From positions 12,595,820 to 12,659,819 of the forward strand of contig NC_135248.1 in the NCBI RefSeq assembly GCF_947623445.1: a stretch of DNA of 64,000 nt, written 5' to 3'. A program made the translations under genes and the position numbers. Shown here one piece after another: positions 1-13,500 of the stretch (positions within the stretch are counted from its first letter, which is position 1; every line of letters starts with the position of its first letter). The notes under the pieces are model-generated. The model had not been told where the DNA came from. It made no database searches and saw only the letters and a program-made list of their open reading frames with translations. The DNA comes from Clavelina lepadiformis. Lineage: Eukaryota; Chordata; Ascidiacea; Aplousobranchia; Clavelinidae.

Positions 1-97
1 ACAATAACATCAATCTATGGTGTAACAACAGTAAAACTATTTTCTGAAAAGTGAGTTAGTTTTGAAAAAATGTATAGATTTGCGATAACTTTACAAG

Positions 98-3000
98 AAG
101 ATGTCCAGAAATGTGTCAAAGAGCTGGAGCAAGAGGAGATGTTGCCAAACACAGCCGTCGAACTTATTGATAATGAGTTGGCTCTGGTGTACGCTGCTAC
201 AGCACGCGCTCAGGTGCAGTTGATAAAATAATACCCACATATCATAAACTGTCTATGTATTGTATACTGTTTAAACCGTTCAGCAAGTCAGAATAATATG
301 TAACCCCTTACGATAAGCCTATTTCTTACGAATTGCATTGTTTTCCGATAAACATTGCAGTTTGATGGCAAGATTTTGTATACATTGTGTTATTACTTAT
401 GTTTCTTCGCGACTATGACACGCTATGATGCTACATTTGTACCGATAAAGCAAACTATGTATTATTTTTACAATTAGTCCGACTTCCGAGACTTTCCGGC
501 CGAGTTGCGGCAAGCAATCTCTCTCGCTCGAAGGATGCTTGATCCGATGCTGGAATTCTCACAACTTTGCACTTCAGAACAAGATCTCTTGTGCCTCAAG
601 CTACATCCTTTACAAGTAAAGCTGACTTTCAGAAAATGTCTCCCCAAAAAGTGTCTGTTTTTGAATAGGATATTTCAAAATTATACTGTTATGTACAAAG
701 CCAGTCAGAGGTTAATTAGTTTTTCATTTTTTTAGGATCAGATCAACAAGGATGAGTTACTCCAAGCTCTCGTGGAAGAGTTTGTATTTCGCGCCAATGA
801 GGTCGGAGTCGACGTCAATCAGGCAATTTTCCACCCACATTCTGCCACTATTGTGCAGTTTGTGTGCGGACTGGGACCTCGCAAAGCTGCCCACTTACTC
901 AAGGTAAGTTTACTTTTATTACCAACCATCTATAACCAATTTTGTGACTCACTGTTACTAATGACAACTGATTGAATGAAGTTAGGTGTTTTATTAATAG
1001 TAAGAAATGCTGTTTTTGCATTGAAAAATATTCTTGTATTCAAGGTTTTAAAGCAGAAGAACGGAAGGCTTGAAAACCGATCTAATCTCGTCACTGTGTG
1101 CAAGTTGGGACCAAAAATCTTTATCAATTGTGCTGGATTTATCAAGATCGACACGAAATCAATAATGGAAGACAGGTATACCTCACATCCATTGCTACAA
1201 TAAAACGTTAAGTCGTTTTCATATTTTTAATTGAGATTCTTAGTTAAGGGAAATTAAGTTATTCAGCTTGTACTGTAACACAGCACTGAAGCTTACATCG
1301 AGATCCTCGATGGTTTGAGAGTCCATCCTGAGACTTACGAATGGGCTCGGAAGATGGCCGTGGATGCCCTGGAGTATGATGAGTCAGCAGAAGACGCGAA
1401 TCCTTCATCAGCGCTTGGCGAGATTCTCGAGTCCCCTGAAAGATTGAAAGATCTTGATTTAGACGCTTTCGCCGAAGAATTAGAAAGACAGGTGAAGAGT
1501 TTCTAGAATATTATATTATCAATACCCAGCTTGGTTGAGGTTTTGTGTTGATGCTGATTATTATCTTTGAGTCTCTTATAAGCCAGTATGTGGACAATGG
1601 ATTTATGTGTTTTTAACTTTATCTTCTCGTGTTTGCATCCACGCCCTTGTAATGATTCGTTTCACAGCTTGATGTTTATTGGCACAGGGTTATGGTAACA
1701 AAGGCATCACCTTGTACGACATCAGAAACGAACTCAATTGTCGTTACAAGGATTTCAGGAATTCCTATCGGCCTCCAACATCTGAAGAAAGATTTGAAAT
1801 GGTCACCAAAGAGATCTTGTCTAATTTCCGTGAAGGTAAGCTACACCAAAAGTACAAAAACTCACCTATTTTGTGCAAATTTAAAACAAAAATGGTCGCA
1901 GGTAAATTGATAACATGTCGAGTGGTCGGGATTGCTCATCGACGACCAAAATCAGAACAACTTGACCAGGCCGAGCCTCACAAAGACGAGGAGACTGGGA
2001 TGTGGAGTTGCTCATTTTGCAAGCAAGGAGGATTCTCAGAGTTGAGTGAGGTAAGGAGAAGCTCGATGGAAGTGTTTGTTTATAATGTGTCTCTGTTGTT
2101 CTGCACCTTATCTTTGTTTCGAATTTGAGTCAAAATTTCTATCAATGATTTTTTTATCTGGTTGCATGAATTGGCAAAATTGTTACCCACTTAAACCTCT
2201 TCTGGCAACAAGCCAGGTAGTTTTCTCTAATTTATCTGCTCGAAACCTTAACTTCTTAGACTTACTTTGTCATCCATATTTGCTTTATCATCTGCTAGGT
2301 CTGGTCCCATCTTGATACTGGCGAGTGCCTTGGTAAAGCAGTTGGAGTCAGGATAAGACTTGAGAATGGAATATCAGGTTTCATCCCTACCGACAAACTC
2401 AGCGATAAGCCTGTCGATAATCCTGAAGACAGGGTCAAGGTATTCAGTATCCGTGTGCAGTTTTAATTTTGTGATAAAATGAATGTGGTTTTGTCCAAAG
2501 ACGTATTGCTATGTGATGTCAATTTCTTGTACATTGGATTTATCCAATGCTTTAATAACTTTTTAAAATTTTAGGTCGGCATGACTATCCATTGTAGAGT
2601 GACAAAGATAGACATCGAAAGGTTTCAAGTTGACGTCACTTCTCGTGGATCGGATCTTCGAGATGATGCGGGGATGTGGAAGCAGCAACTTGACACTTAC
2701 TACGATTACGAGAAGGAGTTGAAAGAAAAACATAAATCTGAAAACGCAGATAAAAACGCCAACAGAATAAGTAAGAAAATACAATGGTCATATAATAATG
2801 GAGGTTAAAGGTTTTCTGCGCTATAGACATATCATAAACAAGAATCAAGACATATTTTCATTAGCATTTTAATCGTTGAGCGACCGCTTGCTTCTGAACT
2901 CATATACAAACTTTTTCTTTTTTGGAAACTAATCCCCTAATGTACGTGGATTCACAGCTTACATAAAGCGAGTAATAGCCCACCCCTCGTTCCATAACAT

Positions 3001-5604
3001 CGACTACAAGGCAGCCGAGAAAATGATGTCAGAGTTGGACCAGGGTGACGCAATAATAAGACCCAGCAGCAAAGGTGACATAGCCTCAGAAGTTGAACTT
3101 TCTTCTACTTCGTTTTTCTTCTATTGTTTTGTCTGAAATCTGACAAAACTTCTACTGAGTATTGTTGTGTGCCTTCTCTAAGGGTCTGATCATCTGACTG
3201 CAACTTGGAAAGTGGCCGACTCTGTTTGTGCTCACATAGACATCAAAGAAGAGAAGAAAGAAAACGCTTTCAGTCTTGGCAAGTCGCTCTGGATCGGAAA
3301 TGAGGTCATCATTGTTTCACTGTGTGCTCAAAAATGTATTTAGTCTTGTTTTGCAAACTTTACTTTGTAATTATGAGACACGGCTTCAAATGCAGCAGTT
3401 ATTTTAGAATTAAAACCGTTTTGATTAAAATCTTTCATTGTAAGTGATCACTTTCAAGTCATTTGTAATAACTTTGCTCTTGTGACAGGAATTTGAGGAC
3501 CTTGATGAGATCATGGCTCGTTATATTCAACCGATGGCTGCCAACGCCCGTGACTTAGTCAGCCACAAGAATTATCGCGATGTCAGCGGCAAGAAAGAAG
3601 TTTTAGAGGATCTGTTAAAGCAAGCAAAGAAGGGGACTCCATCTCGCATCCCGTATTTCATGACGGCGTCAAGAACACTGCCAGGTATTGTATCCTATTT
3701 ACTCGTATCAATGATTTTTATTAGGTGCTGTCTCCAATGAAACGGTGTGGCTTTTTCACGCAGCTTATTTATGAAAACCTCGTGGTTTCAATTTAGTCTG
3801 AATTTCGGTTCCTGTCTTTATATTTTATGTATTTTAACACTTTTAACGATTTAATTACAAGATCGATTAATAATTTGATAAAATTGAACGACTTTCACTC
3901 TAATTTCAATGTCCAGGAATACTTTTTCAATCCCTTTTGCTTGTAGGTAAATTCCTTCTTTCGTACATGCCGCGTACTCGCTCCAAGCACGAGTACGTCA
4001 CTGTCACTGTGGATGGATACCGATATAGGGGGCAAACTTTTACCACCCTCAACCAGTTCTTTAAGTGGTTCAAGGAACATTTCCGTGATCCAATTCCAGG
4101 TTTGATGACGCTTTCAGTTTATGAGAATAAGATAATGCTTAAAAAATACATAAAAACCAAATTTCTTACCATGCAAAATTGCTGATAGTCTTATAATATT
4201 ATTTCACCGTTACAAATAGTTAGTCAGAAGGATTTATGCTGATATAAGATTCAACTGTTGGTCGCTGCACAATCATCTGTGACCGAAAACTGCCCTCGTA
4301 GCTATTCGCTAATAACATATCATACCAATAATTTCTGAGCAACATAATATATTAAACGTAATATACCGTTTGTTGTCACGCACGAGTCTACTCAAACTTA
4401 AATGACTGAAGATATATTGAATGATTGACACACATCAAATTAGTACGTCAGTACAGAGATCGAACAAGATTCGAAGAGCGATCCAAGAGATACCCAATAT
4501 GTTGTTACGAATTTTTATTAGATGGTTACAGTTTTTTTCGAAATTTACTTCGTTACGATGATTGGCTAATAATCACACCATAGTAACACAACACGTTGCG
4601 CTATACACAGTTGTCCACTTGATGTTGCCAGAGCGCAATCGAGATGGCATTTTACGATGGGATGGGCAAAGTCTACAATAATATCTACTTTTGAAGTTGT
4701 ATATGTCTATCTATGGTGTTTAAAGCGGATTTGTCAGCGCTATTGGTCATTGTTGCACATGACATAATTTCTGACGTGTTTTCAGCTCATCTCGTGCCGA
4801 CACGGACACCAGGCTCTGCAACGGAGTCATCGCATCACGGCAACACTCCGAAACAAAAGACTCCATCATCGCGCACGCCTCGTACCCCTAAGGTGTTTTT
4901 TTAGCCCAGATTTATGGTTTTAGTAAAAACTTGTTCAAGTTTGCTGCAAAACTTGTTCAACTTATTACGTATACGCTGCCATTGGCAGAATAATGCGTAA
5001 AAATTTTACTTGAGTTCCTGTTGATGTTTCTTGGTAAAAAATAAATATATTCTGAAAATGTTTTCCATCTTTAGACTACCCCAATGCAGACACCACAAGG
5101 ACAAGCAGGATACCCGTACACACCCAACACCGCATACACGCCAGGTAGCGTTTATGGCCGGCCGGATACAACGCCGCACGGTGGCACGTTTTCTCAAAAA
5201 TCGATGGGTCCGCCGTCCAACATGGTGCCGCGGAGAACACCAAAAGCAAAGTAACTGTTTTCTATTAGAATTATACTGTCAATTATTTTGTGTAAAATCT
5301 GTGGCATAGATAGCAAAATGTTAACCGCTTTCGTAACAGAAAGCACAGTACATTTTATTTGGCTGTAAGCGATCCATCGATTGATTGTTTTTCACGTTGC
5401 GTAACCAATAATATTTTTGAACTCAGGTCTGTTGCGTCTGAATGGGGCAAGGCCGCGCAGGATTGGGCAAAAACTCACACTCAGAAAAGCCCCAGAATGA
5501 CCCCGACTACGCCCAAAGGGCCGCGAACCCCGGCCGGTAGCTACAAGGGCACACCTCGCACACCCCAAGCAAGAACCCCGAGAGGTCAAAGAACACCTTA
5601 CTAA
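98..5604 (+). CDS. SUPT6H: SUPT6H (Spt6) transcription elongation factor and histone chaperone, C-terminal part
   Basis: Spt6 travels with RNA polymerase II, reassembles nucleosomes and binds the phosphorylated polymerase linker through tandem SH2 domains. Sixteen exons can be read: 98-213, 478-615, 736-903, 1045-1175, 1284-1491, 1688-1835, 1902-2050, 2299-2439, 2575-2770, 2958-3074, 3183-3304, 3489-3684, 3946-4099, 4786-4892, 5075-5250, 5427-5604. In order they encode the end of the YqgF/helix-hairpin-helix core ([11 protein letters not shown]), the death-like domain ([20 protein letters not shown]), an S1 domain ([17 protein letters not shown]) and the tandem SH2 region, with the FLVR-like IIRPSSKG and the second SH2 YRGQTF motif. 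The tail (exons 14-16) is rich in Thr-Pro ([15 protein letters not shown]), a known feature of metazoan Spt6. The gene begins left of the window. Identity is secure from near-colinear similarity to the human protein as I know it; exon edges are by eye. Confidence 0.96.
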
Positions 5605-8600
5605 GCCCCATGTCACTGGTGGACACGAAAATCTTGTAGCGGTGTTTTGGGTTTTCGGTATTTATTTGCCATCTGGTTTGAGACCTGAAACTTCCATCGT
5701 TCCAACCTTGCGTTACCACCTGGTTCACTACGTGCTGCATGCGTTAATATTTCTTACATTGTGGTCATGATATGAAATATTACTTCTATCCCTGAAGCCG
5801 TGTATAAAATTGCGTTAACTTATCAAGTGGAAATGGTGAATTTGAAAATGTTTTGTTTAAACATTTGTCTCCTTGTGGGCAGAATCTGATTGTGCTTTGT
5901 CCGTGAAAATAAACTTTCACGCAAACTTCTGTTTGAAAACAATCATCATCATCAGACAAAACATCAGAGTCGACGACATAAAGGATAGTTCTGTAAACAC
6001 TAGTCGCTTATTTCACAAACCGGCGGCAATTATCGGCGCAAAGTGGAGGAGCGGTAACTTCTCAGTTGTTTGAACAATGGAACTCGATCGAACAATAGTT
6101 TGACTTGAACCAATTTGACCACCAAACCCACAAAATATTTCCTAAGTTTAACAAATGTTGGGAAGTCGAGTTCAAGAAATTCTTTTCGCTGGCGACTTGA
6201 GAAAACTTAGAGATGTACTACGCCGAATACGAATCTAAATGTCACGCAATCTCATAGATAGACGTTTTTTTATTACAAAGTGACTATTTCGCTGCAAATA
6301 GGTCACGCAGCTTGCTGTTAAAGACAGGCGGTTAGGTTGGGATAATACGTATACAAAAGGCCTATTCATGCAATACTGTTGGTGCTCGTAAAATCTTCAT
6401 GCAGTGCGAGTAGGACAATGTGGCATACCGCATATAATTTGTACAGCAGATCGATATTGGGCAGTATATTGTTGGCTAAAATATTTGTAAAATTTGACGT
6501 GAATGAAATTGTTAAGAACCGGTGAAGAATGCGCTGTTAACAAACCTTAATTTTAACGTTATATGATGGTAACTGCGAAAATTAAAGTGACAACTCCGAC
6601 TGGACCGTGTAGCGCACACGCAAAGACGTGTTGTAGTGACGTAGTCTTAAGAGACACGTAGGTTATCTCATGGAGTGTACGGAGCTTTGCGTAGGCCTAC
6701 ATTGTTGATCAGCGTAGAGCCTTAAATTTTGCGTTTGTCACATGCTACTTATCTTATCAGAGTTGTAGCTGCATACAAAAGTATGGCAGTTTTTGACGTA
6801 GAATCGTGCGTTTGTAGAAGCAAAAATTTTAGGCCGCTGAAGTCACAATTCTTTGCTTATTTATTCAATATTAGGCTTCAAACAACAAACTTTGCATTGT
6901 TTTTTTGTTAGAAATCAGCGTAACGTCACGAGAACCTTGATGAATATTCTGGCCTCGTGCGTTTTGTGCTGCCACAAACTCCATTACGGGATGCAAGTAA
7001 ACGACTGACGAGTAGACGTCAGTGTTTCGTTCAGGTGGTATACGGTAGCCTACATTTTATATTCTGAATTGGCACAACACCTTGATACCAATTCATATTC
7101 GAGAAATAAACCAAGACAGCTTTTGGGCGGTAGTTAGAGACGGAAGAGTATTTGTTTCATAACAGTCTGTTGTAGGCTAGCTGATATTTAAAGTAAAAAC
7201 TTGTCTTTCGCCATCAACATGCCATATGCCCATCACCGTCGTCCGTTATCCAAACGGCAAAAAACATTTCGTTTAGAACAGTATGTGTCAGAAAATTGGA
7301 TAACGTAGCCTTAACCCTATCCTAACCAGGCTCGCGAGTTTACTAAAAAACTAGGTGTGGCCGACCCCGCACACACATTTTCAATCGTTAATTACTCGAA
7401 AACTATACGTCGTAAACTGATCGGATTTTGACAGGTTAGTAGAAAAATCATCTGGCTTCCTGTATATATCATAATTGTAAAACTAAAGAAAGTGAATTTA
7501 GTGTAAATTAAGTATTTCTAAAAGTGACACATTTCTAGAAATTCTTCTTGTTACGCCGCGTCCCCGCTGTGCGGAAGACCAGCTGACCGCGAGAAGAGAA
7601 AGAAAGAGAATAGTTAGTCGAGTTATTGGTGCGTAAATGAGTAATACGGTTCAATGCGGAGAGCAGAGCAAAGCAGAGGAAAATTATGAAAATATCGCAA
7701 TATCTTAAAAATTACAAAATCCAACTTTATCAAACAAACATGGACAGATAGCTGAACATTTTTTAGGAAAAGTCACCAAATTTCAAGTTTCTACAGCAAA
7801 CAATGCAACTGTACGCCACGTTTTGCTATGACAGTGTGCGGGAGAAGCCAAGCCTAGTTAGAATAGGGTTAAGGTTTGGTACAGTAGGCTTTGATTAATT
7901 AACGATATTTCTTCTTCGAATAACTCGCAGTTGCCAACACTTTCCTCCTTACATGAATCCTTTGTTTCCGCAAAAAAATAGCAGCCGCCCGTTTTCACCA
8001 TTGTCTGGAAAGCGTCAGTTTTACCATTTATACTACAGAATGAGTACGTCAAATAAGCTACGTGAAATCCCCAAATAGCGTTGGCCTAATGTGAAGCCAT
8101 CGTTGGTGGTACGACGGCAACAAACTCGCCTGTTGCTATTATGGAACTTTTTGCATTCTAGAAACCACTTCTTGTTTACACAAACACTAAATGGCACGCT
8201 TTGAGTGTAGCCTCTCAATTTCTGAAACATGGAAAATGTGTATACGGTAAAAATGATGTATATACCCTGCTTATTTCAGGGGATATGGTTTGATGTCAAA
8301 AATAATGAGACCTCATGGCTTTGTAAGTTTGTAAGTGTTTTTAAAGATCAGTGAACAGGTAAAAATTGAATGAACAAAATCAGTTATAATTGCTGTAGTC
8401 AGTATGCACAGCAGGTTACTTTCTTTGATGGCAACATATCTCAGTGTGGAAAGTTTGCTGTTTTTGGAGGAGATATTCTATACACAACAAGATCAAACAA
8501 CAGCCATTATACGTGCAATTAATTGTAATCCCTCCCATACTTAGCAAATTTTCCAATCTGGGGCATCCCCATTCTATAGGGAGAATGGACTGAAAGCTGT

Positions 8601-8643
8601 TGGCTGTTTTTTTTGTGTACCATGGTTCCAAATGAAAATAGAG
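5605..8643. other. Intergenic region with SUPT6H 3' UTR; no gene recognised
   Basis: The SUPT6H 3' UTR starts here. An AATAAA within gtgaaaataaactttc near 5907 is a candidate poly(A) signal. The rest is AT-rich, carries only short ORFs without recognisable domains, and includes one TAGGCCTA palindrome near 6692. I see no convincing RNA gene or transposon ends before 8653. Confidence 0.5.
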
Positions 8644-8652
8644 GTCTAGGGC

Positions 8653-9701
8653 TAGGGTTACCATATGTGAAAAAGCAAAATTCCGGACAATGCATGACTA
8701 TTTTCATGAGACCATATATATGCGCTACCGGTACCTCTTACTGCTTTGCGATGTTTTTCCGATTCCAGATATGTGTGTTTAAATCACCATTACCTTTGTG
8801 CACGACAGATATATAGGTTACTGACGTGCAAACCAAGCATTCTGCCTCATAATCATTCCTGCCTTTTCTAAAACATGGATGTTTTTTTTGCATTTCGTTA
8901 GTGAATGCGCACTTTCGTTTAGAATTAGCCATTTGAAATAATATCTTTTTTTATTAACAATAAATACAACCCAACTAAAAATGCATAATCTAAAAAACAA
9001 AGTAATTAGCCACCAGAATAACTGAACCAAATGGTTCCTGACATTTTAAGTAAATCACTAGGCTTCCTCCTCTATGACATTTTAAGTAAATCTCTGATTA
9101 TATGTGCGAAATCGCCTGCTTTTATAGACTGTTGGAATGTTCTAGTAATTTTTGCAGCATGTGATCTATATCTAACCAATTCTGATTCAGCACAACGGTC
9201 AATAAGTTCAAGAAAGTTCCAAAGCTCCAGAAAGTTCTAAGTGGTAAACATCATTGATAAGGAAAACTCTCTGTTACATCATAATTCCGTACAACCTCGT
9301 AGTAAAAAAAATGCACACGGTACGAAATAACAATGTTCTGGATTGGCAGTGTGCACAGTACGATTGCAGATGCAGTAAAATGATACCAGCAAAGATAACG
9401 TCCAAGGCATTAATATCAAAGTAGTAAGTGTAGTAGTCAAATAGCCCATGGAACACCAAAAGACATGTACAATGTTTAAAGTTAAACATAATTTACAGCA
9501 GGTGTGTCCAACTCAGACACGTCGCGTGCCACGTGTTGGACACCCCTGATTTACAGGATTATTCCCGCAATTCTAATTCCCCCAAAACGCCCATCATAAA
9601 ATTCCGGACATTTGAGCATTTTTTAAAATTCCTCCCGGACGCAAAATTTAACCCTACATTCCGGACATGTCCGGAATTTTCCGGACGGTATGGCAACCCT
9701 A
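8653..9701. mobile_element. Non-autonomous hAT-type element (~1.05 kb) with 8-bp target duplication
   Basis: The left end reads TAGGGTTACCATATG and the reverse complement of the right end reads TAGGGTTGCCATACC, giving imperfect terminal inverted repeats. Both ends are followed inward by CCGGACA-rich sequence. The flanks are gtctagggc (8644-8652) and gtctaggc (9702-9709), an 8-bp duplication with one extra G in the left copy. No transposase can be read inside, so the copy is non-autonomous or decayed. It shares its terminal motif with the 303-bp element at 55994. An internal 18-bp motif (tgacattttaagtaaatc) occurs twice, near 9038 and 9075. hAT assignment rests on the 8-bp duplication and TIR style. 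Confidence 0.7.
9499..9548. mobile_element. 50-bp hAT relic with perfect 8-bp target duplication, nested in the element at 8653
   Basis: The left end is CAGGTGTGTCCAAC and the reverse complement of the right end is CAGGGGTGTCCAAC, so TIRs of 14 bp with one mismatch make up more than half of this tiny insertion. It is flanked on both sides by atttacag (9491-9498 and 9549-9556). It looks like an extreme internal deletion product of a hAT transposon that inserted into the older 8653-9701 element. Confidence 0.8.
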
Positions 9702-9710
9702 GTCTAGGCC

Positions 9711-9802
9711 TAGTATACAAGTGCACAACCACAGGATGCCTTTGTATACTGGACCCCAGCTACTCAAATTGTGACATCATCTGGTTGTGCACTTGTATAT
9801 TA
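9711..9802. repeat. Hairpin MITE, copy 1
   Basis: An inverted repeat with arms reading tatacaagtgcacaacca and tggttgtgcacttgtata encloses about 50 bp that include ctactcaaattgtgacatca. The same arms and core recur at 46546-46648, inverted at 62888-62976, and as a fragment near 63061. It starts immediately after the hAT element that ends at 9701. No coding capacity; superfamily not assigned. Confidence 0.7.
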
Positions 9803-10502
9803 GTTCGGAAATTATTTCATGGAAACGAAGAAAATAGTTTATGCAATTACATAACAGTAGGTTTGTGTCTCCGGTGAACACAGGAAAATGTATAACCATA
9901 CACTTGGACTTTACTTGTTGTTGTCCGTTATTGATTGACCGGTTATGATGGTAAAAATCGTTAAACAAAAAATGCATGACGGCATGAGATATATTATTAG
10001 AGTGGATAGTATGATAACTATGTGTAATTAATGTGGATGTCACATGGAAGTCTGTTAGTATAATTTGCACTGTGATTGCAAAATGTCTGTGCCCAGATTT
10101 ATAGTAATTATAACACATAAAATGTTGCAGTCTGAAAAGATACCGGTGGATATTTATTTTTCAAGTATAACTATAGGTATACGGTAGGCATTGAAAATAG
10201 GTTGCTAATCATAGCTCACTAAAAACAAAATGTGCAATGCATTTTTTTGTATGTACTGTCATGTCGGCAAGAATGATACCAGTAAACGCCCTCTTGCCAT
10301 AGCCTCACTTTATCTTTCATTTTTTGGAATTTCTTAGGTTGAATTTTCTATGTTTATGAAGCTTGAATCATAAAAATGTTTCAGCCAGCAAGATTCGCAG
10401 GGTATGAAAGTAATTGAGTAATTTATTAACTGTCTTTGCTAATCTTAAGCATGACCAATGGTCTGAAATTAAAAACAACGACTTGTTGAAAAGACAAATT
10501 GA
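9803..10502. other. Intergenic or 5' region upstream of the FLYWCH gene
   Basis: AT-rich sequence without a recognised domain. The first coding exon(s) of the FLYWCH gene should lie here or further left, since the zinc finger at 10503 starts mid-domain and has no upstream in-frame ATG. I could not identify that exon. Confidence 0.35.
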
Positions 10503-13500
10503 AGGGACCGGATAGATATTGCTACGTGTTTGATAAGAAAAGCATTAAACAGCCACTGACATTTTGGCGCTGTGAGAAACGCTTCTGTAAAGCGAGGCTG
10601 CATTTACAGGAAGACGGCTACAAAAAGTTGAAAGCTGGTGATCCAATTGAAACAAACATGAGGGAAGTTTTTGGAAAACACAGTGAGAAACATAGAAAAA
10701 GGAAATCAGAATGTGTTGAAGATTCTTCTAACCTCGCATTGCCAGATTCAACCCAGAATAAATCTTCTAACATCTCAATAAATAGTCAGTATCCAGCCGC
10801 TGATATTCAACACGAAAGACCTTCATCTTCTGGACAAACTTTGGCCAATTCTGGTTATTCTTTCAGTCAACAGATGGATAGCACTGGTTTACAAACTTTT
10901 CAAACAAATTGCGCTGTTATAAGATCGACCAACACAGCAGTAATTTTATTGGAAAATCAAACTTCACGTACAAAAAGGATTTGTTTTGGAGGTATAAATA
11001 ACGAATTTTCTGGAAATCAGTCACAAGCTCTAGAAGCTCAGCGTTTGAGTAAAAGTTTATTGCCTCCAAATGTGATACCAGTTGTCCAAGGAAATGTTGA
11101 TGATAGCTACGTTCAAGACCCCTCTGAAATTACCAACAAGCAACACCCTTTACGCTGTAAAACTCTTCCTATAAACAGGAAATTTTCTCTGGAAATAAGT
11201 GGAAGGAAACACATAAGTGAGGATCAAGTTTATCAACTACTAAATGACTTAAAGTTTCCAATTTCAAAATTGATAGCTTGTTCTCCAATTGATAATGTTT
11301 GTGAAATTGTCTGCAAATCTCGCTGTGACGTGCTAGAGCTGTTTGAGCTGCTAAATAATTGTCGCAGTGGTGACCTTTATGAATGTGTAGAGTTGTATGA
11401 GAAAGAAGAAGTTCAAGTAAAAGTCTGGCCTGTTTCAGTGTTTCTTGATCACAGTCATATTCAAAGTTACCTTGAACAGAATCATGGCAAGGTTTTAAGC
11501 ATTTCGTATGTAAGGAATAGATATGGCTTGCTTTCTAATGCTCGTATGACTTCTATGAACAGGATAGATCTGGATCAAAAACCAATTCCTAATCAGATTT
11601 ATGTAGGAGGGAAAAAGCTCTTTGTAACTTACGAGGGACAGATGCCACATAAGCCATGCAATGATAATACCATTATGTCATCAGAATTAAATGGAAATAA
11701 ACCTGTCATTGGTCTTACGTCTGATTCAGAGTTAAGCCAGTCAACAAAGTTTCATGGTAATGACCAGACACCTGAAGTTGAGTTGAAAAATCCTCTTCAA
11801 TTGTTTTCTGCAGCAGCCAACACTGATGGACTCTCAGAATGTTATGAAAAAGACTATGCCCATAGTGTACCTCCTATAGTAATGAACAGTTTTTCTGCAC
11901 CAGTTGCAGGAAACCCACCTGACATCTGTGGACATGTTGGCAATGGTCACATTGAAAATAACTTCGAAGAAAATCATGACAGTAATTTTGAAAGCTCTCC
12001 GATAAAGAACAGACTCCAACTTTTTTCTCAAAACCACTTGACTGTCAGAAAAAATATGAATCCAAAGCTTGTATCTGCTAAAACTTGGTTTAGTGAAAGA
12101 GAAGTATCAAGCACTCAAGATGACCAGGACCAGCAAAAGCAATTGACACCCCAACGTGGCATTGATAAAGCAGACATAATCAAGAATATAGATTTGCTTC
12201 TGTCCGTGGCAGAATCAGTGGAAGAATCAGACCAAGCAAGAAGTAGAAAGATTGAAGGACTCGACCAGATACTTGGCGTCCAGCCCAATAGTTCTCTTTC
12301 AGTTTTTTCTTCCTTAGCAGCAGCCAACTCAACTTTACAAGATGATCAAAATGTTGGCACTCAAACTCGATCGTCAGATGTAGGAGATAATATGCCGACT
12401 CCAGTAGCACGAAACCCAACTATCTGTGCAGGTGGTTCTATGCAAAGTTCTTTTTCTCAAAACTCTGCCAATTGTGCATTATTCAGCCAACCTACCAGCA
12501 CATATGTAGGTAAGACAAAATTTGCATGGCATACATATATGTGCAAACTTCATACAGTGTTACCATGTGAACTGTAACCAGAGCATGCATGCCATTATTA
12601 CAAGTTATTCACGTTTTACATTATTTTCTAATCACGTTATGTAGGTGGTTCCATGAATTGTTCTGTAACTCCACTTCCTTCTTCTCGGTATTGGGTGATA
12701 AGTACTTCCATGTCCACTCAACAACCTTTACCATCAGGTAAGATGTTTGTGGTTTGAAGACAGTTGTCAGGATAGCCCAGCTTGCCGATGCCCTACAAAG
12801 AGTTATATAATCGTGATGTACTTCAGGTAATTCCTTGCAATATCCTGTTCATGTGCAATACCTCAGCAATGTCCAAGCACCCACTCATTCCATGCCTGTC
12901 CCCACATGTGAAAAAGTTCAAACAATTGTTAAATTTACAAGGAATTACATTGTTTACTGATTTTACATTTTTTGAATAAGTGTTCATAATGATTCCAAGC
13001 ATATTCAGCCCGACCCGAAAATAGATGCACATGCTTACCAAAAAACATTTTTTTAATTATTTGCATGCAGATTTGGATATGGATTTGGTTTTTTAATAAC
13101 TTCTAGCTTGTTTTTTCCTATTTGGTGCTCATTGCTAGTGTTGTAAAAAGTTGTTTTGCTATTTTGCAGGAAATCTTCAGCTTACAAAGGTTATCAACAA
13201 ATTAAAAACATATCAATACAAAAGTGCAATTCTATGGAAAGGTAATACTGTAAATTAACCCACAATATCTTACATGCATTACACTTTGCTGTGATACTTT
13301 TTGACTGGGTGTCTGTAAATGTTAGTATTTAGTGATGCATATTCGCCCCATATCTGTTGTAACAATTCTTAACCACCAAGTAGCCCATAGTAATTTTAGG
13401 CTTACCATACAGTATAATCTGTATATCATTGCATCTAATGACGCGGTTATTTTATTGCAACCTTGTTTGTTTTAAACTTGTATTTGTTCAGTGTGCACGG

